The translations under genes were made by a program, and so were the position numbers. A stretch of 64,000 nucleotides of DNA. Origin: Thalassospira sp. TSL5-1 (GTDB lineage Bacteria; Pseudomonadota; Alphaproteobacteria; Rhodospirillales; Thalassospiraceae). The stretch is from positions 1,116,882-1,180,881 of the forward strand of contig NZ_KV880638.1 of assembly GCF_001907695.1 (NCBI RefSeq), read 5' to 3'. Position 1 is the first letter of the stretch. The number at the start of each line of letters is the position of its first letter. The notes beneath the pieces are model-generated. The model made no database searches and was not told where the DNA came from. It saw only the letters and a program-made list of their open reading frames with translations. Positions 15,510 to 25,231 of the stretch are shown one piece after another.

Positions 15510-17972
15510 TCAGTTGGTCCTGTCGATCATTGCGGTGCGGGCGCGGGCCTGCTTGCGCCGTTCAAATTCTTCAAGCTGGCGGCGGACTTCCTTGGCGATG
15601 GCTTTTTCATCACTGCCAGCGGGGGGATTGATGATGATTTGATAGCTATCCTGTGACGTTGGCACCGGCGTTGTTTGTGCCGAGGCCCCGGCAGGGCCAG
15701 TGGCAATGGCAGCGGCAACCGGGGCAACGGCCATCGTGCGAACCGGGCTGGTTCGCATATTGCGCACGTTCTTGGGGGCCTGTGGTCCGGTGCCTTTTAC
15801 CTCGATCGTCTTTTTGCCATCGCCAAACAGGTCGGATATCCAGCCGATTTTCTCGCCTATCCAGTCAAAGGCGGCTTTGGCTCCGCCCAACACGGAATCC
15901 CAAAGATTAATGAAAAAATCCATGATCGCCCCCCAGTTTGTCGCGATCAGGCCAATGGGGGTGAATGACAGCAAGGTTTTGATCGTTTCCCACGTTCCTG
16001 AAAACTTACTGGTGATGCTGTCCCATAAATTGACAAAGAATGTTTTGATCGGTTCCCAATAAGTGAAAATCAGCGTTGCCGCGATGGCAATGCCGCCAAT
16101 GATGGCAATCAACGGGTTTGCCATTGCCGCGACGGCCATTGCCCGCAAACCGCCGGTTACGATTGGGAAGGCAACCTTTGCGACCGACGCGACAAGGCCG
16201 ATACCTTTGCTCACAATGCCAAAGCCACCCCCTAATAGACCGGACTGAATACCCAGGGCCGTCATGGCAAATCTTGCCATTGCGAACGGGCCGAGTAAGC
16301 CTGCCACTGTTGTTGCCAATATACCGCCGACAAAAATCAGCCCGGCCACACCGGCAGCAACCTTGACCAGCGTACTGGCAAGCACCGGGTTTTCCTGGAC
16401 CCAACTGGTCACGGAGCGGACAACACCGGTGGCAGACTGGATAAGCGAGCGCAAAGGGGCATCATTGGTGTCCGTCAGGGCGATATTCATGCCCTCGACA
16501 GCGGACCAGAATGATTTGATGTCGCCACTGGCGTTGTCGCCCATCTGTTTGGCAACGCGGGTGGTTTCGCCCATTGAATTGTTCAGAATGTCGATGAACT
16601 GGGTGATTGCGCCTGATCCGCCCTGATCAATCAGGGTGGCAAAGGCCGCCCCGGCTTCCTGCCCGGCAATGGCGGTTAATTGTGCCAGGCGCTGGGCGCT
16701 TCCCATACCTTCCGTTGACTTAGCCACATCGGCCAGAATTGCAACCATGTCCCGTGCGTTGCCGTTGGCATCCATTGTGGAAACGCCGAGTTCTTTCATG
16801 GCCGCTGCGGCCTCTTTTGGTGGCTTGGACATACGCGAAAACAGGGATCGCAGGGCCGTGCCAGCCATGCTGCCCTGAATGCCGACATTGCCAAGCATCC
16901 CCGACATAGCGGCAACGTCCTCGACAGACGCGCCGAACTCTTTGGCAATGGGGGCGGTGTATTTCATGGTTTCGCCCAACATGGTCAAATCCACGTTGGA
17001 TCGCGTAAAGGTGGCCGTCATAATGTCGCCTAGCCGCCCCATCTCGCTGGCTTTCATACCAAAGCCAGAAAGCACGTTTGACGCAATGTCCGCAGTCGTT
17101 GCCAAGTCCGTGGCCCCGGCCTTTGCCAGATCAAGCATACCGGGCATTGTTTGCAAAACTTCGTTGGCATCAAATCCGGCCATAGCCAGAAATTGCATAC
17201 CGGATGCAGCTTCGGAGGCGGAAAAGCTGGTGGTCGCGCCCAGTTCCTTTGCTTGCTGGCGCAACGCCGCCATTGCTTCGGATGTTTGATCGAGGCGGGC
17301 AATCGCACCGACAGCGGACATTTGTTCGCCAAAGTCAATCCCGGCACCCGCCATGCGGCTGCCAAGGGCAAGGGCACCGCCGCCGACAGCCATGCCAGCC
17401 GCGCCGCCCATTGCCATGTTCGCTTGCAGTTGCATGGTTCTTTGCATTCTGGATCGGGCAGCGGCCAGTTGGTTCGTTCGCCGTCTTGCCTGTTCCAGTG
17501 CCTGGCTTTGTTGTTCTGCCGCCCGTCGTGCGGCATCAAGGTCGCCCCTAAGTTGGCGCTGTGCCGAGGAGAGGCGCCGGGTATCGATCCCGGCAGATCG
17601 CAGTCTTTCGCGCATTTCGGCGGTTGCGGCGGAAGTGGTTGTTTCGGCCTGTCTTAGGCGTGCGACTTCCTTGCGGGCGGCGTTGAATTCCGCCCGCATC
17701 TTTCGTGTGACCCTATCGGTTGATGCAATCTGTTGGCCCAATTGCTGGGCGCGGTTTTCTGCCGCCGCAAGGGCCGTTGCATTTTGCCGGGCAGCGGCCT
17801 TTAAATCGCGGAAAGACTGGATGTTCCCTGATACCCGTTCAAGGTCTCGCACCCGGCTGGCGGCTTCGCCAAGCTGGTTTCGCAACTGATCGGTCGATTG
17901 GCGCATTCGTCGGAAAGGTGCCGTGATCTTATCCGCTGCCTGCATCAGGATATTGAGTTTTAAATCAGCCAT
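15510..17972 (-). CDS. T: Tail tape measure protein T
   Basis: 820 residues. An N-terminal Arg/Gln/Ala-rich coiled coil (about 20-185), a Gly/Ala hydrophobic patch, then the TP901-core domain (about 215-430, with TTSFSASEAASGMQFLAMAG and GIQGSMAGTALRSLFSRM). Hydrophobic helices follow at about 520-640, and a low-complexity tail ends in a charged segment. It sets tail length and is ejected on infection. The length predicts a tail of roughly P2 size, as P2 gpT is of similar length. AGGA precedes the ATG. Confidence 0.94.
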   Translation of the reverse strand: MADLKLNILMQAADKITAPFRRMRQSTDQLRNQLGEAASRVRDLERVSGNIQSFRDLKAAARQNATALAAAENRAQQLGQQIASTDRVTRKMRAEFNAARKEVARLRQAETTTSAATAEMRERLRSAGIDTRRLSSAQRQLRGDLDAARRAAEQQSQALEQARRRTNQLAAARSRMQRTMQLQANMAMGGAAGMAVGGGALALGSRMAGAGIDFGEQMSAVGAIARLDQTSEAMAALRQQAKELGATTSFSASEAASGMQFLAMAGFDANEVLQTMPGMLDLAKAGATDLATTADIASNVLSGFGMKASEMGRLGDIMTATFTRSNVDLTMLGETMKYTAPIAKEFGASVEDVAAMSGMLGNVGIQGSMAGTALRSLFSRMSKPPKEAAAAMKELGVSTMDANGNARDMVAILADVAKSTEGMGSAQRLAQLTAIAGQEAGAAFATLIDQGGSGAITQFIDILNNSMGETTRVAKQMGDNASGDIKSFWSAVEGMNIALTDTNDAPLRSLIQSATGVVRSVTSWVQENPVLASTLVKVAAGVAGLIFVGGILATTVAGLLGPFAMARFAMTALGIQSGLLGGGFGIVSKGIGLVASVAKVAFPIVTGGLRAMAVAAMANPLIAIIGGIAIAATLIFTYWEPIKTFFVNLWDSITSKFSGTWETIKTLLSFTPIGLIATNWGAIMDFFINLWDSVLGGAKAAFDWIGEKIGWISDLFGDGKKTIEVKGTGPQAPKNVRNMRTSPVRTMAVAPVAAAIATGPAGASAQTTPVPTSQDSYQIIINPPAGSDEKAIAKEVRRQLEEFERRKQARARTAMIDRTN

Positions 17973-17989
17973 GCGATTCCTGTCGGGTA

Positions 17990-18480
17990 TCAGGGACGGT
18001 TATTCTGGCGCAGGGCATCGGCTTCCATCTGAAGGAATTGCACGGCCAATTCATAGGTTTCGACCAGCTCTTCAAGACTTAGCCTGTTAAAGACGTTTGG
18101 CGGAAAGGATCCCGGGAACGCCTTCATGATGATGCCCCACGCCGTGGGAATGTCGTCAGGGACCGCTACTCGGTAAAAAAATTTACGCTGATTTCCTGCA
18201 TGATCGCGAGAGCATCACGGGCATCAAGTTGCTGAACATGGCTTTCATTGATGGCAGGCATGGTAATGCGCGGCAGCAGGATAAACAGGACATTGGTGTC
18301 CAGTTCGGCAAGCTGGGTCAGCTTGACGCCGCGCAGATCGCCACTTAGCGGGCGGCGCACAGTGATTTTATCCAGCGTCTTGTCGGTGCCATAGGGCAGG
18401 GGTGATTTAAGGGCCAGGTCAAAGCTGGCATTGATGGCGCTGTTGCTAATTGCGGCAATATCGTTGGTTTTCTTGGTCAT
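17990..18480 (-). CDS. E': E+E' tail assembly chaperone, -1 frameshift product
   Basis: Continuing gene E in the -1 frame after the slippery site adds about 60 residues (YRVAVPDDIPTAWGIIMKAF, then FPPNVFNRLSLEELVETYEL) and ends at 17990-17992, just before the tape-measure gene. P2 and lambda make the matching chaperone pair by the same kind of slip. The extension has no ribosome site of its own, which supports frameshifting rather than separate initiation. Confidence 0.82.
18166..18480 (-). CDS. E: Tail assembly chaperone E (zero-frame product)
   Basis: 104 residues from the ATG at 18480 (AAGGGA 5 nt upstream). It has the core of the phage tail assembly chaperone family: ITVRRPLSGDLRGVKLTQLA and ITMPAINESHVQQLDARDAL. 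It coats the tape measure during assembly. The zero frame ends EISVNFFTE; the A-AAT-TTT heptamer lies just before the stop. Confidence 0.9.
   Translation of the reverse strand: MTKKTNDIAAISNSAINASFDLALKSPLPYGTDKTLDKITVRRPLSGDLRGVKLTQLAELDTNVLFILLPRITMPAINESHVQQLDARDALAIMQEISVNFFTE
18178..18184 (-). other. Programmed -1 ribosomal frameshift site in E
   Basis: Read on the minus strand the codons are GTA AAT TTT TTT ACC, giving the slippery heptamer A-AAT-TTT (X-XXY-YYZ) followed by more T residues. It lies four codons before the TAG of E. Confidence 0.82.
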
Positions 18481-18549
18481 GTTGGTCCCTTTCAAGAAAA
18501 AAGCAGGAATGCCCCCCGGCGCTGCCTCTTGATCAGGATTGGTCTTGTG

Positions 18550-19065
18550 TTACGCGGTCAGACCCAGCGCCTGGCGCAGTTTCGCTTGCCGGTCTTCACC
18601 ATTAATCTTTTCAATGCCGTTGATCATGTCGATCTCGACAATCACGTCGCCATTGACACTGTATGTCAGATAGGTGATCGGCATTTCGACCTTCATTTTT
18701 GCCATTTCACCGGCTTTCAACGAGCCCATGTCGCTTTTTTTGAAACGGCCCCGGACCGAAATTTCAATCGCGTCCACGGTGCTGTCGGCATCGTCGGCCT
18801 TGGCGGCGGCCAGCAGGCGCACACCAATGCCAGACGCATCGGCAATGCCAAACTGTTTGATAACGTCGGTGCTGAATTCGGCGAGCGTGAATTCGATTTT
18901 CATCGCCTCGATGCCAAGGTCGAGTTCAACTTCACCCAGCATCGCGCCGCCGCGATAGGATTCCGTAACCCGTTCAAGTGCCGGGGTGACGACTTCCTCG
19001 GCTTTACCGGCATAGCCCACGCCATCAATGAAAACGTTAAAGTTCTTGATACTTTTCGGCAGCAT
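18550..19065 (-). CDS. FII: Major tail tube protein FII
   Basis: 171 residues, P2 FII family: MLPKSIKNFNVFIDGVGYAG at the start and INGEDRQAKLRQALGL at the end. It polymerises into the inner tube. AAGGAG precedes the ATG by 8 nt. It follows the sheath gene by 45 bp. Confidence 0.94.
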   Translation of the reverse strand: MLPKSIKNFNVFIDGVGYAGKAEEVVTPALERVTESYRGGAMLGEVELDLGIEAMKIEFTLAEFSTDVIKQFGIADASGIGVRLLAAAKADDADSTVDAIEISVRGRFKKSDMGSLKAGEMAKMKVEMPITYLTYSVNGDVIVEIDMINGIEKINGEDRQAKLRQALGLTA

Positions 19066-19110
19066 TCCGCCATCTCCTTTTGTGCAGGTTGCTGATTATC
19101 GGAAAGGCGA

Positions 19111-20283
19111 TTAAGCCGCCGCCACCATCGTTGCAAAGTCCACCAGGTAATCATCGGTGATCTTTTGTGCAAACATCAGGTTTTCGAGCGGCGGTACCGG
19201 CGTATAGTCGTAGGAAATCATCAGCTTGCCAGCCTTCAGGTTTTCCTTGCTGTTCTTTGCCGGATCAAACCAGGCCGAACCACCAATCAGGTAGCCACGC
19301 GCGACCAGGTCGCGGAATTTGGCATTCACCCCGTCAATGATGTCGCGCACCAGTGTTGGGTTCATGGGTTTATCCACGGCCCAAAAGTGCGCCTCGGCCA
19401 TCGTGTCGGCCAGCACCTGGGCGGTGCGGGTATAGTTTTCAAAGGCAAACAGCGGATCGGCGCTGCAAGTGCGCGAGCCCCAAAAACGATAGCCCTTGTT
19501 GTTGATCAGGGTGGTTACATCTTTGGCATTCAACACACCGGCATCGGTCGCGGGGCTTTGCAGATCCCAGTATACGTCTTTGTTGATGCCGGAAACGCCA
19601 TTAACCGGCACGTTCGATAGTGTTTTGTGCCAGCCGATATCCTCGTCGATCTGGGCACGCAGGCCAAGGGCACGAGCGGTTGCATAAGCGTTGCGTTCGG
19701 CGTTGGCTTGTGTGTCCCAATTGACAAAATCGGGCCAGATCAGCATCAGCTCACGCGCACCGAAACCATCACGATAGGCAATGGCTTCCTCGATGGTTTC
19801 GCAGCCATAGCAGGACGCATACGCAAAGGACCGGGTCAGTTGCGCGATCGAGACCAGTTCGGCAGTGACATTTTGATTATCCAGCCCGGGCACACCAAGA
19901 ATACGGGGCTGCACACCAAGCAGCGGCTTGGCGGCGGTCAGGGCCTGCATGCCGGTCTTTTTGCCGTTTACAACACTGCCAATCAGGTTTGATGTGGTTT
20001 CGGCTTCGTCTGCGCCTTCAGGAACGCGCACGACAACCGTCAGCGGGTTGCCATGATCTTTGATCGCATCAAGCGCATAAGGCAGGGTGCCGGTTGTGCC
20101 GGCCGCACTGATCCCCTTGTTGATATCGGTGATCAAAGCAGGGCGGTTGAGCGGGAATGTATCGGCATCGGCGGTTTCGCCGGTGCAAACAACACCAATA
20201 ACGGCAGTTTCAATTGTGCGGATTGGTCGGGTGCCATCGGATACTTCGATGACGCGCACACCATGATGATAGTCGGTGGCCAT
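19111..20283 (-). CDS. FI: Major tail sheath protein FI
   Basis: 390 residues, contractile sheath. It starts DYHHGVRVIEVSDGTRPIRT, has the sheath-family segment NNKGYRFWGSRTCSADPLFA and ends YDYTPVPPLENLMFAQKIT. GGAG lies 7 nt before the ATG. The contractile sheath shows a myovirus-type tail. Confidence 0.96.
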   Translation of the reverse strand: MATDYHHGVRVIEVSDGTRPIRTIETAVIGVVCTGETADADTFPLNRPALITDINKGISAAGTTGTLPYALDAIKDHGNPLTVVVRVPEGADEAETTSNLIGSVVNGKKTGMQALTAAKPLLGVQPRILGVPGLDNQNVTAELVSIAQLTRSFAYASCYGCETIEEAIAYRDGFGARELMLIWPDFVNWDTQANAERNAYATARALGLRAQIDEDIGWHKTLSNVPVNGVSGINKDVYWDLQSPATDAGVLNAKDVTTLINNKGYRFWGSRTCSADPLFAFENYTRTAQVLADTMAEAHFWAVDKPMNPTLVRDIIDGVNAKFRDLVARGYLIGGSAWFDPAKNSKENLKAGKLMISYDYTPVPPLENLMFAQKITDDYLVDFATMVAAA

Positions 20284-20309
20284 TATAAATCTCCGGGTTA
20301 GGGGCGGGG

Positions 20310-20918
20310 TCAGGAAAACGTGATGACGTAGGCACGCAAACCGGCGGCATCGTTGCTATCGGTCAGGGCGATAATCGCGTCCTTATGGGCGCGGGCCTGT
20401 TTGATGATGTCGTCGGAAAACACGCTGGCCGCATCGTTAAGGGCGATCATCTGGGTCGCATCCAGGGCCACCGGTTGGTTGTCCGCATCGATCCAGTCCA
20501 TTTCAAATGCACCTGCATCGGCCTGCGCTTTCATAGCCTTGATGGCGTTCGTATTGATGCGGGTCATGCTGGCGGCATCCGCCTGATAACGATGGCCATC
20601 ATATGTAAAGCCGTTCGCCAGCATCTGGTCGCGGATGGCATCAATCCGGGTTTTCAGCCGGGCGGCCACGCCACCAATATCACGCGGGGCGGCTTCATAG
20701 CGGCGATGCACACTTTCCGCCTCGATGTCATAGACCCAAGCCAGCGTGTCAAAATCGTCGTCGTAACCCTCGGGAAAGCTCTCATCGACTGTTAGCGGGC
20801 GGCGTAGCAGTGCGCCAGCTTCATCACGGGGCAATTCGTTGATAGGTGTTTCAAAGCCAGCGATTTCCTCGCGGATTACGGCATGGTTGACCACCACGGC
20901 ATAGTGTTTTTTGTTCAT
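20310..20918 (-). CDS. DUF4376-like tail fibre associated protein
   Basis: 202 residues from the ATG at 20918 (GAGG 6 nt upstream). The C-terminal half resembles DUF4376 proteins near phage tail fibres: ARLKTRIDAIRDQMLANGFT, then YDGHRYQADAASMTRI. It may help fibre assembly or attachment; the function is not established. P2 has only the G chaperone between H and FI, so this is part of an enlarged fibre cassette. Confidence 0.7.
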   Translation of the reverse strand: MNKKHYAVVVNHAVIREEIAGFETPINELPRDEAGALLRRPLTVDESFPEGYDDDFDTLAWVYDIEAESVHRRYEAAPRDIGGVAARLKTRIDAIRDQMLANGFTYDGHRYQADAASMTRINTNAIKAMKAQADAGAFEMDWIDADNQPVALDATQMIALNDAASVFSDDIIKQARAHKDAIIALTDSNDAAGLRAYVITFS

Positions 20919-20926
20919 TTCAGCCC

Positions 20927-21577
20927 TCACGTAATAGCGCCACGAATGTCGCCCTGGTTAATCCATGTGATGTTGACGTTTCCGATGATGGCTTTGCCCG
21001 CTAGGCCATAAGCACCCCGGTCGCCGGGTGATCCGTTCTTGCCCAGATCGCCCCCTCGTCCGGCATTGCCAGCGCCAGCGCCACCGGTTGTCAGGGTGCC
21101 AGGCGAACCGGATGTTTGCTCGTTAGCACCGGCCCCAGGCAGGAATCCCGCACCGCCGCCACCACCGACATAAACCGAGTTCCCGCCAACACCGCCGCCG
21201 CCACCGATGACGCCCTGGTTATCGATGGTAATTGCACTTGCAGCCTCAATTGCATGGCCGCCGCTATTGACCACGCCGCTGGATCGTTCAGCGAAATTGC
21301 CGCCAGCCCCAACAACATAGGCTCCGGCTGAAATCAACAGGCTGATCTGGGAGCCAGCCGGGAAAGCCCCGGTTTTCAGGGCTACAGCGGGGTAAGCCGT
21401 TGTTGATCCAACTTTGATGCCCGGCATGACAATGAACCGGCCAAAATAGCGGCTCGTACCATTCCACCCATTGTCCCGCGCAAGATCGGTCAGGATGACA
21501 TTGTATTGATCAACACTGATCAGCACGTCTCTGGCTTGCAGGTTTGCAAGCGTTTGTGGCGAGGCATACAGCATCAC
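20927..21577 (-). CDS. Glycine-rich fibre/adhesin-like protein
   Basis: 216 residues. The second half is dominated by Gly runs (GVIGGGGGVGGNSVYVGGGG), typical of the polyglycine sandwich of fibre tip proteins such as T4 gp38-type adhesins. The C-terminus (NVNITWINQGDIRGAIT) also occurs in glycine-rich fibre ends. It may set host range. It overlaps the preceding gene by ATGA. Confidence 0.68.
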   Translation of the reverse strand: MMLYASPQTLANLQARDVLISVDQYNVILTDLARDNGWNGTSRYFGRFIVMPGIKVGSTTAYPAVALKTGAFPAGSQISLLISAGAYVVGAGGNFAERSSGVVNSGGHAIEAASAITIDNQGVIGGGGGVGGNSVYVGGGGGAGFLPGAGANEQTSGSPGTLTTGGAGAGNAGRGGDLGKNGSPGDRGAYGLAGKAIIGNVNITWINQGDIRGAIT

Positions 21578-22071
21578 GCGGCCCGCCCTTTTAAACCAAC
21601 ACGCAATCCAGCCCCGACAGGATCGATCCCAATGCCGGTAACAACCAGCGACACGGCATCGCCCTGTTTGATCAACGGATTGGCAACCAGTGTCCCGGCC
21701 TTCAAAACGCTGCTATCGGCTGCGAAAGACGGTTTAACAGCGCAAATTGATGCACCATTAACGCGGATGTCAAAGACCACCGGCGCACCCGAAGGTACGG
21801 TTTCAATTCTGGCAACGATGGTTTGCGGGGTAATGTCGCGTGAGGCAATAACGGTGCCGTGCGTTTTGATTTCAAGGTCGGTTGGCTGGATATCGGGATC
21901 AAACCCGGCATTAAACGGAATGTCATAAGGGGAATCCGGGCTTACCCCCAGCTTGTCGCGCAAAGCAGCAACGTCCGCCTGGTCAATATGACGGGGGCGC
22001 AGCCGAAATGATTTTCGGATGAAATTGACAGTGCGCCAGACCTGATCCATTGCCTTGTTCTTATCACTCAT
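21574..22071 (-). CDS. Hypothetical virion protein of the fibre cassette
   Basis: 165 residues. An N-terminal basic helix (AMDQVWRTVNFIRKSFRLRP), then a beta-rich domain (VARIETVPSGAPVVFDIRVN) that looks like a small receptor- or carbohydrate-binding sandwich. The ATG at 22071 overlaps the previous stop as ATGA; a GTG at 22080 is an alternative. No certain family. Confidence 0.65.
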   Translation of the reverse strand: MSDKNKAMDQVWRTVNFIRKSFRLRPRHIDQADVAALRDKLGVSPDSPYDIPFNAGFDPDIQPTDLEIKTHGTVIASRDITPQTIVARIETVPSGAPVVFDIRVNGASICAVKPSFAADSSVLKAGTLVANPLIKQGDAVSLVVTGIGIDPVGAGLRVGLKGRAA

Positions 22072-22451
22072 TTCGCCCACACCACTTTGCGGTTCGTCGG
22101 TTCGATGATCAGGCGTTCGCCCGTTGCCTCAAAATGCGCCTGGTCGAATACCTGCAATGCCGCAAACACCGTGTCGTTGCACAGAATGTTCATGTGAAAG
22201 CGATCATCAAATTCAGCTGGGGCAATTAACTGCCCCTCTGCATCCAGTTCAGGGAAGGTGGTTTGCAGCTTGCCGATTGGAACAAGCTGCCATTCGTGGG
22301 TTGCACTAATCCAGCCTTGGTCATCGTAAAACTGGCTGGTGCTAATGATTTCACCGGTTTGTTCATTGATCGCGCTGTTTGAAAGGGCAGAGATCATGGC
22401 CGATTCCGTGCCAGAAACCAGACACAGGTCATGGTTTAAGGTCTGCATCAT
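22068..22451 (-). CDS. Hypothetical fibre-cassette protein
   Basis: 127 residues with no recognised domain. The ATG follows the fibre gene with an overlap, and the stop overlaps the next start (ATGA). By position it replaces the P2 fibre assembly chaperone G, but its sequence does not clearly match that family. Confidence 0.65.
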   Translation of the reverse strand: MMQTLNHDLCLVSGTESAMISALSNSAINEQTGEIISTSQFYDDQGWISATHEWQLVPIGKLQTTFPELDAEGQLIAPAEFDDRFHMNILCNDTVFAALQVFDQAHFEATGERLIIEPTNRKVVWAK

Positions 22452-24616
22452 TTTTGCACCATTGCGTTGAGGTCTGCTTCGGGGAGGTAGCGGTTATAAA
22501 CCGCAAACCGTTTTAAAATTAGCGGCCAGCCCAGGAGGTAGGTATTGTACCCGAACCGCATTTGACATAGGCCCGCAGGCATTGTTGTTGGTTTTGATGT
22601 GCTTGGATTTGTCGAGCCTGTCTTTGTTAGGCGCAATGTATCTTCGTTAAATTGGGTCACCGAAATCAATTCAGCTAATCCCGCCCCTTCTTTATAAGTT
22701 GCGGAAACATCAGCCCCATTAGCTCGGGGCAAAACAGTGAGCGCTCCTGAATTGGGTGCCTGATACATCCGATACAAGTTGTTGGTAGTACCATCTGATA
22801 ACTCAAAAACAGACGTGACCCCAGCGTACTGACCCGCAAGCGGGTTTTCGGAGTCCAACAGGATCGTGTGGCCATCCGCATCACTGTCCCAGACTTCAAA
22901 CGGGATCAGTTCGGTAATCTTGACGTTATCAACCGTAAATTCCGAACTTGTCGCATTTCGCGAAAATCCGAAGCCGCTGAACTTTGCGGTAAAGTCAAAC
23001 GAATATGTGCCGTTCGCGATATAATTCCACGATATGGATTCCGCGTAGGCGGTAGGATCGTCCGCGATGAACAAGCGCACAGAGCCGGAAAAAACTTCGA
23101 GATCAAATGTAACCCGATAGCGTTTTCCTTTAGTCAGCGGGTTAATCCAAAATGGGCGATAATCGGACGTCGGGGCATGATAGGCTTTTCCTGTTTGCCA
23201 TACCCAGTGATTTTCTGAACTTTGCGACCACAGAGAAAGGTCAGATGCAAAATCACCATTAGGGACCAATGCAGGCTCACTTCTTTCAATAGGCCCGATT
23301 GTCAACACATCCGCTGGAAGAACTACAGAAGCTCCGCCGGTATCAGCGCCAACAAAACGACCGGGGAATACTGATTTTTCGACCTGCGGCTCGGCAAGCC
23401 GAAGCGTTATGTCAATTGGGTTGTTTGACGGCACAAACACTGCAAACCAGCAAAAAAGCGACGGATCAGTTTCAACAATTGTGCGCGTAGCAAAAATCTG
23501 TTGAAAGTTTTCCGCCAGTTCTTTTTGCATGTAGCCATATGTACCGACGTGTGGACCAACAGCCTCCACAATACCGATACCGATTTTGTCGATATTGTTA
23601 AAGCTACCTGCAATTGCTTTCGCCTTTATTTGGCATGTCCATTTCTCGCCTTGCGCGCTTTTGGCAACGTTAGGGTTAGCCAACCTAAAAACAGGAGTAT
23701 TGGGCGTGCCGAAAAAGCGAATATCAAGGTACTTGAAACCTTTATCATACCCAATGCCGACAATTTCTGTCTGTATGTCACCGGTATTTGAAAGATGCCA
23801 CCCCGTGGGCAGAACCCCGCCTTCACCAATAATGCCGGGCGTCGCGCCAGACCACATTTGGCGCGTCAGATAAGTGGTAGTGGTATAAGCGTCGATGCGC
23901 TTGCCACGGTATTCCAGCGTGACCGGATCATAATCGTCAGCCTGGTCATCTGGTTCCGTCCATCTCCGGTTCCCGAGCGCATCAATATAGGGCGCAGATT
24001 TACCGCCCCGCGAAAACACAAACGGTGCAGGAAGGTTTTCACCAGGTTCAGCAAATTCAAGCAGGCAGGGCTCGCAATCGGTGCGAAATGCCGGTTCAAT
24101 CTGGGTCGGGTGCGGGTCTTTGGATGTTATGTGGTTGCTTAGGCGGCCCCACAAATCCGAATAACCAGCATCGCCTGAAAATTCAACCGTGACGGCATTT
24201 TCTGGCAATTGCGTCCAGGCAAGGGCAAAGCGAAACACCCAAGGTACGAGATCACCGCGAAAGCCCAGATTGAGGCTGTCGCTGGACCAGATTGCAAACA
24301 GCGTCCCGTCTTCAAGGAAAAAGCCCACTTCCTTAACCCAGAAATTGGGTTTCCCAGCATCGATGCGTGCTTCGACCACGATTTGTTGCGGGCCGGGAAT
24401 GGCACCCGCATAGACGGTAACGCGTACTTGTTCTGACTGCATGGCGGTGCGGGCCTGGGCTGCGGCCAGCGGTGCATTACTGGCATCGCGGACGGCATAA
24501 CCACCATCGCCAAGAGCAATATGCGTAATTTTCGCCTGCAATCCTTGCCCGTGGGCGGCGGCGACAGCGGCAAGGCCAGCGGATGTTAGAATAGGGGATA
24601 GCGATAGTTCGCTCAT
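22448..24616 (-). CDS. H: Tail fibre protein H
   Basis: 722 residues. Residues 1-160 are the conserved P2 fibre N-terminus that docks to the baseplate (PILTSAGLAAVAAAHGQGLQ, then ITHIALGDGGYAVRD). The remainder is variable and contains beta-sandwich-like segments. Bases about 22.6-23.8 kb are richer in A+T than the neighbours, consistent with exchange of host-range modules. Confidence 0.9.
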   Translation of the reverse strand: MSELSLSPILTSAGLAAVAAAHGQGLQAKITHIALGDGGYAVRDASNAPLAAAQARTAMQSEQVRVTVYAGAIPGPQQIVVEARIDAGKPNFWVKEVGFFLEDGTLFAIWSSDSLNLGFRGDLVPWVFRFALAWTQLPENAVTVEFSGDAGYSDLWGRLSNHITSKDPHPTQIEPAFRTDCEPCLLEFAEPGENLPAPFVFSRGGKSAPYIDALGNRRWTEPDDQADDYDPVTLEYRGKRIDAYTTTTYLTRQMWSGATPGIIGEGGVLPTGWHLSNTGDIQTEIVGIGYDKGFKYLDIRFFGTPNTPVFRLANPNVAKSAQGEKWTCQIKAKAIAGSFNNIDKIGIGIVEAVGPHVGTYGYMQKELAENFQQIFATRTIVETDPSLFCWFAVFVPSNNPIDITLRLAEPQVEKSVFPGRFVGADTGGASVVLPADVLTIGPIERSEPALVPNGDFASDLSLWSQSSENHWVWQTGKAYHAPTSDYRPFWINPLTKGKRYRVTFDLEVFSGSVRLFIADDPTAYAESISWNYIANGTYSFDFTAKFSGFGFSRNATSSEFTVDNVKITELIPFEVWDSDADGHTILLDSENPLAGQYAGVTSVFELSDGTTNNLYRMYQAPNSGALTVLPRANGADVSATYKEGAGLAELISVTQFNEDTLRLTKTGSTNPSTSKPTTMPAGLCQMRFGYNTYLLGWPLILKRFAVYNRYLPEADLNAMVQK

Positions 24617-25231
24617 TTAGTCGATCCTCATATCAATAGTCGCGGCGCGAAAGACACAGGTCACGCCAGAAAGGGCGGCGTGGCTGATTGCCGATGTGCC
24701 CGCACAATCCAGCACCGCGTCGGTGACGGTGTAGGCGCTGGCGGCACAGGTGATTCCCAAGGCGCTGGCTGGTTCGACGACGTGCCGAATGTCGGCCAGA
24801 TGGCTACGCACATTTTTGGTGGCCATCACTGTTTGATAAATTTTGTCCTGGTCATCGGCAGAAAGTCCGCCGCCGGAGCCGAATTCGATTTCAAACGTGT
24901 AGGGCAGGCCTGGTTCGTTTTTCTCGAACCATTCGATGATATTGACCGGGTCAAGGTTCAAAGCCTTCAGGGCGCGTTTAACGGCCCCGCGTGTGCCTTT
25001 GCGGCGATGGACTTCGTAGCTTTCATCGATCACCTGGCGTTTGACCATTTCCGGCCATGCGGGATCCCACGTATCGACTGAAAACGACCAGGCAAGCCAC
25101 GGCAAAAAGGCAGCGGGACACGTCCAGGGATCCCACAGCGTATCAATCAGCACATCGATATCGTCGATATTGCTGGTTGTCTTTTCCAGGGCCCGTTCAA
25201 GGTCGGTCGCGTTTGGGGGCAAAAGGGTCAT
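24617..25231 (-). CDS. I: Baseplate/tail protein I
   Basis: 204 residues, P2 gpI family: LLPPNATDLERALEKTTSNI and VDTWDPAWPEMVKRQVIDES. The ATG at 25231 overlaps the J stop (ATGA). It links baseplate and fibres. Confidence 0.92.
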   Translation of the reverse strand: MTLLPPNATDLERALEKTTSNIDDIDVLIDTLWDPWTCPAAFLPWLAWSFSVDTWDPAWPEMVKRQVIDESYEVHRRKGTRGAVKRALKALNLDPVNIIEWFEKNEPGLPYTFEIEFGSGGGLSADDQDKIYQTVMATKNVRSHLADIRHVVEPASALGITCAASAYTVTDAVLDCAGTSAISHAALSGVTCVFRAATIDMRID

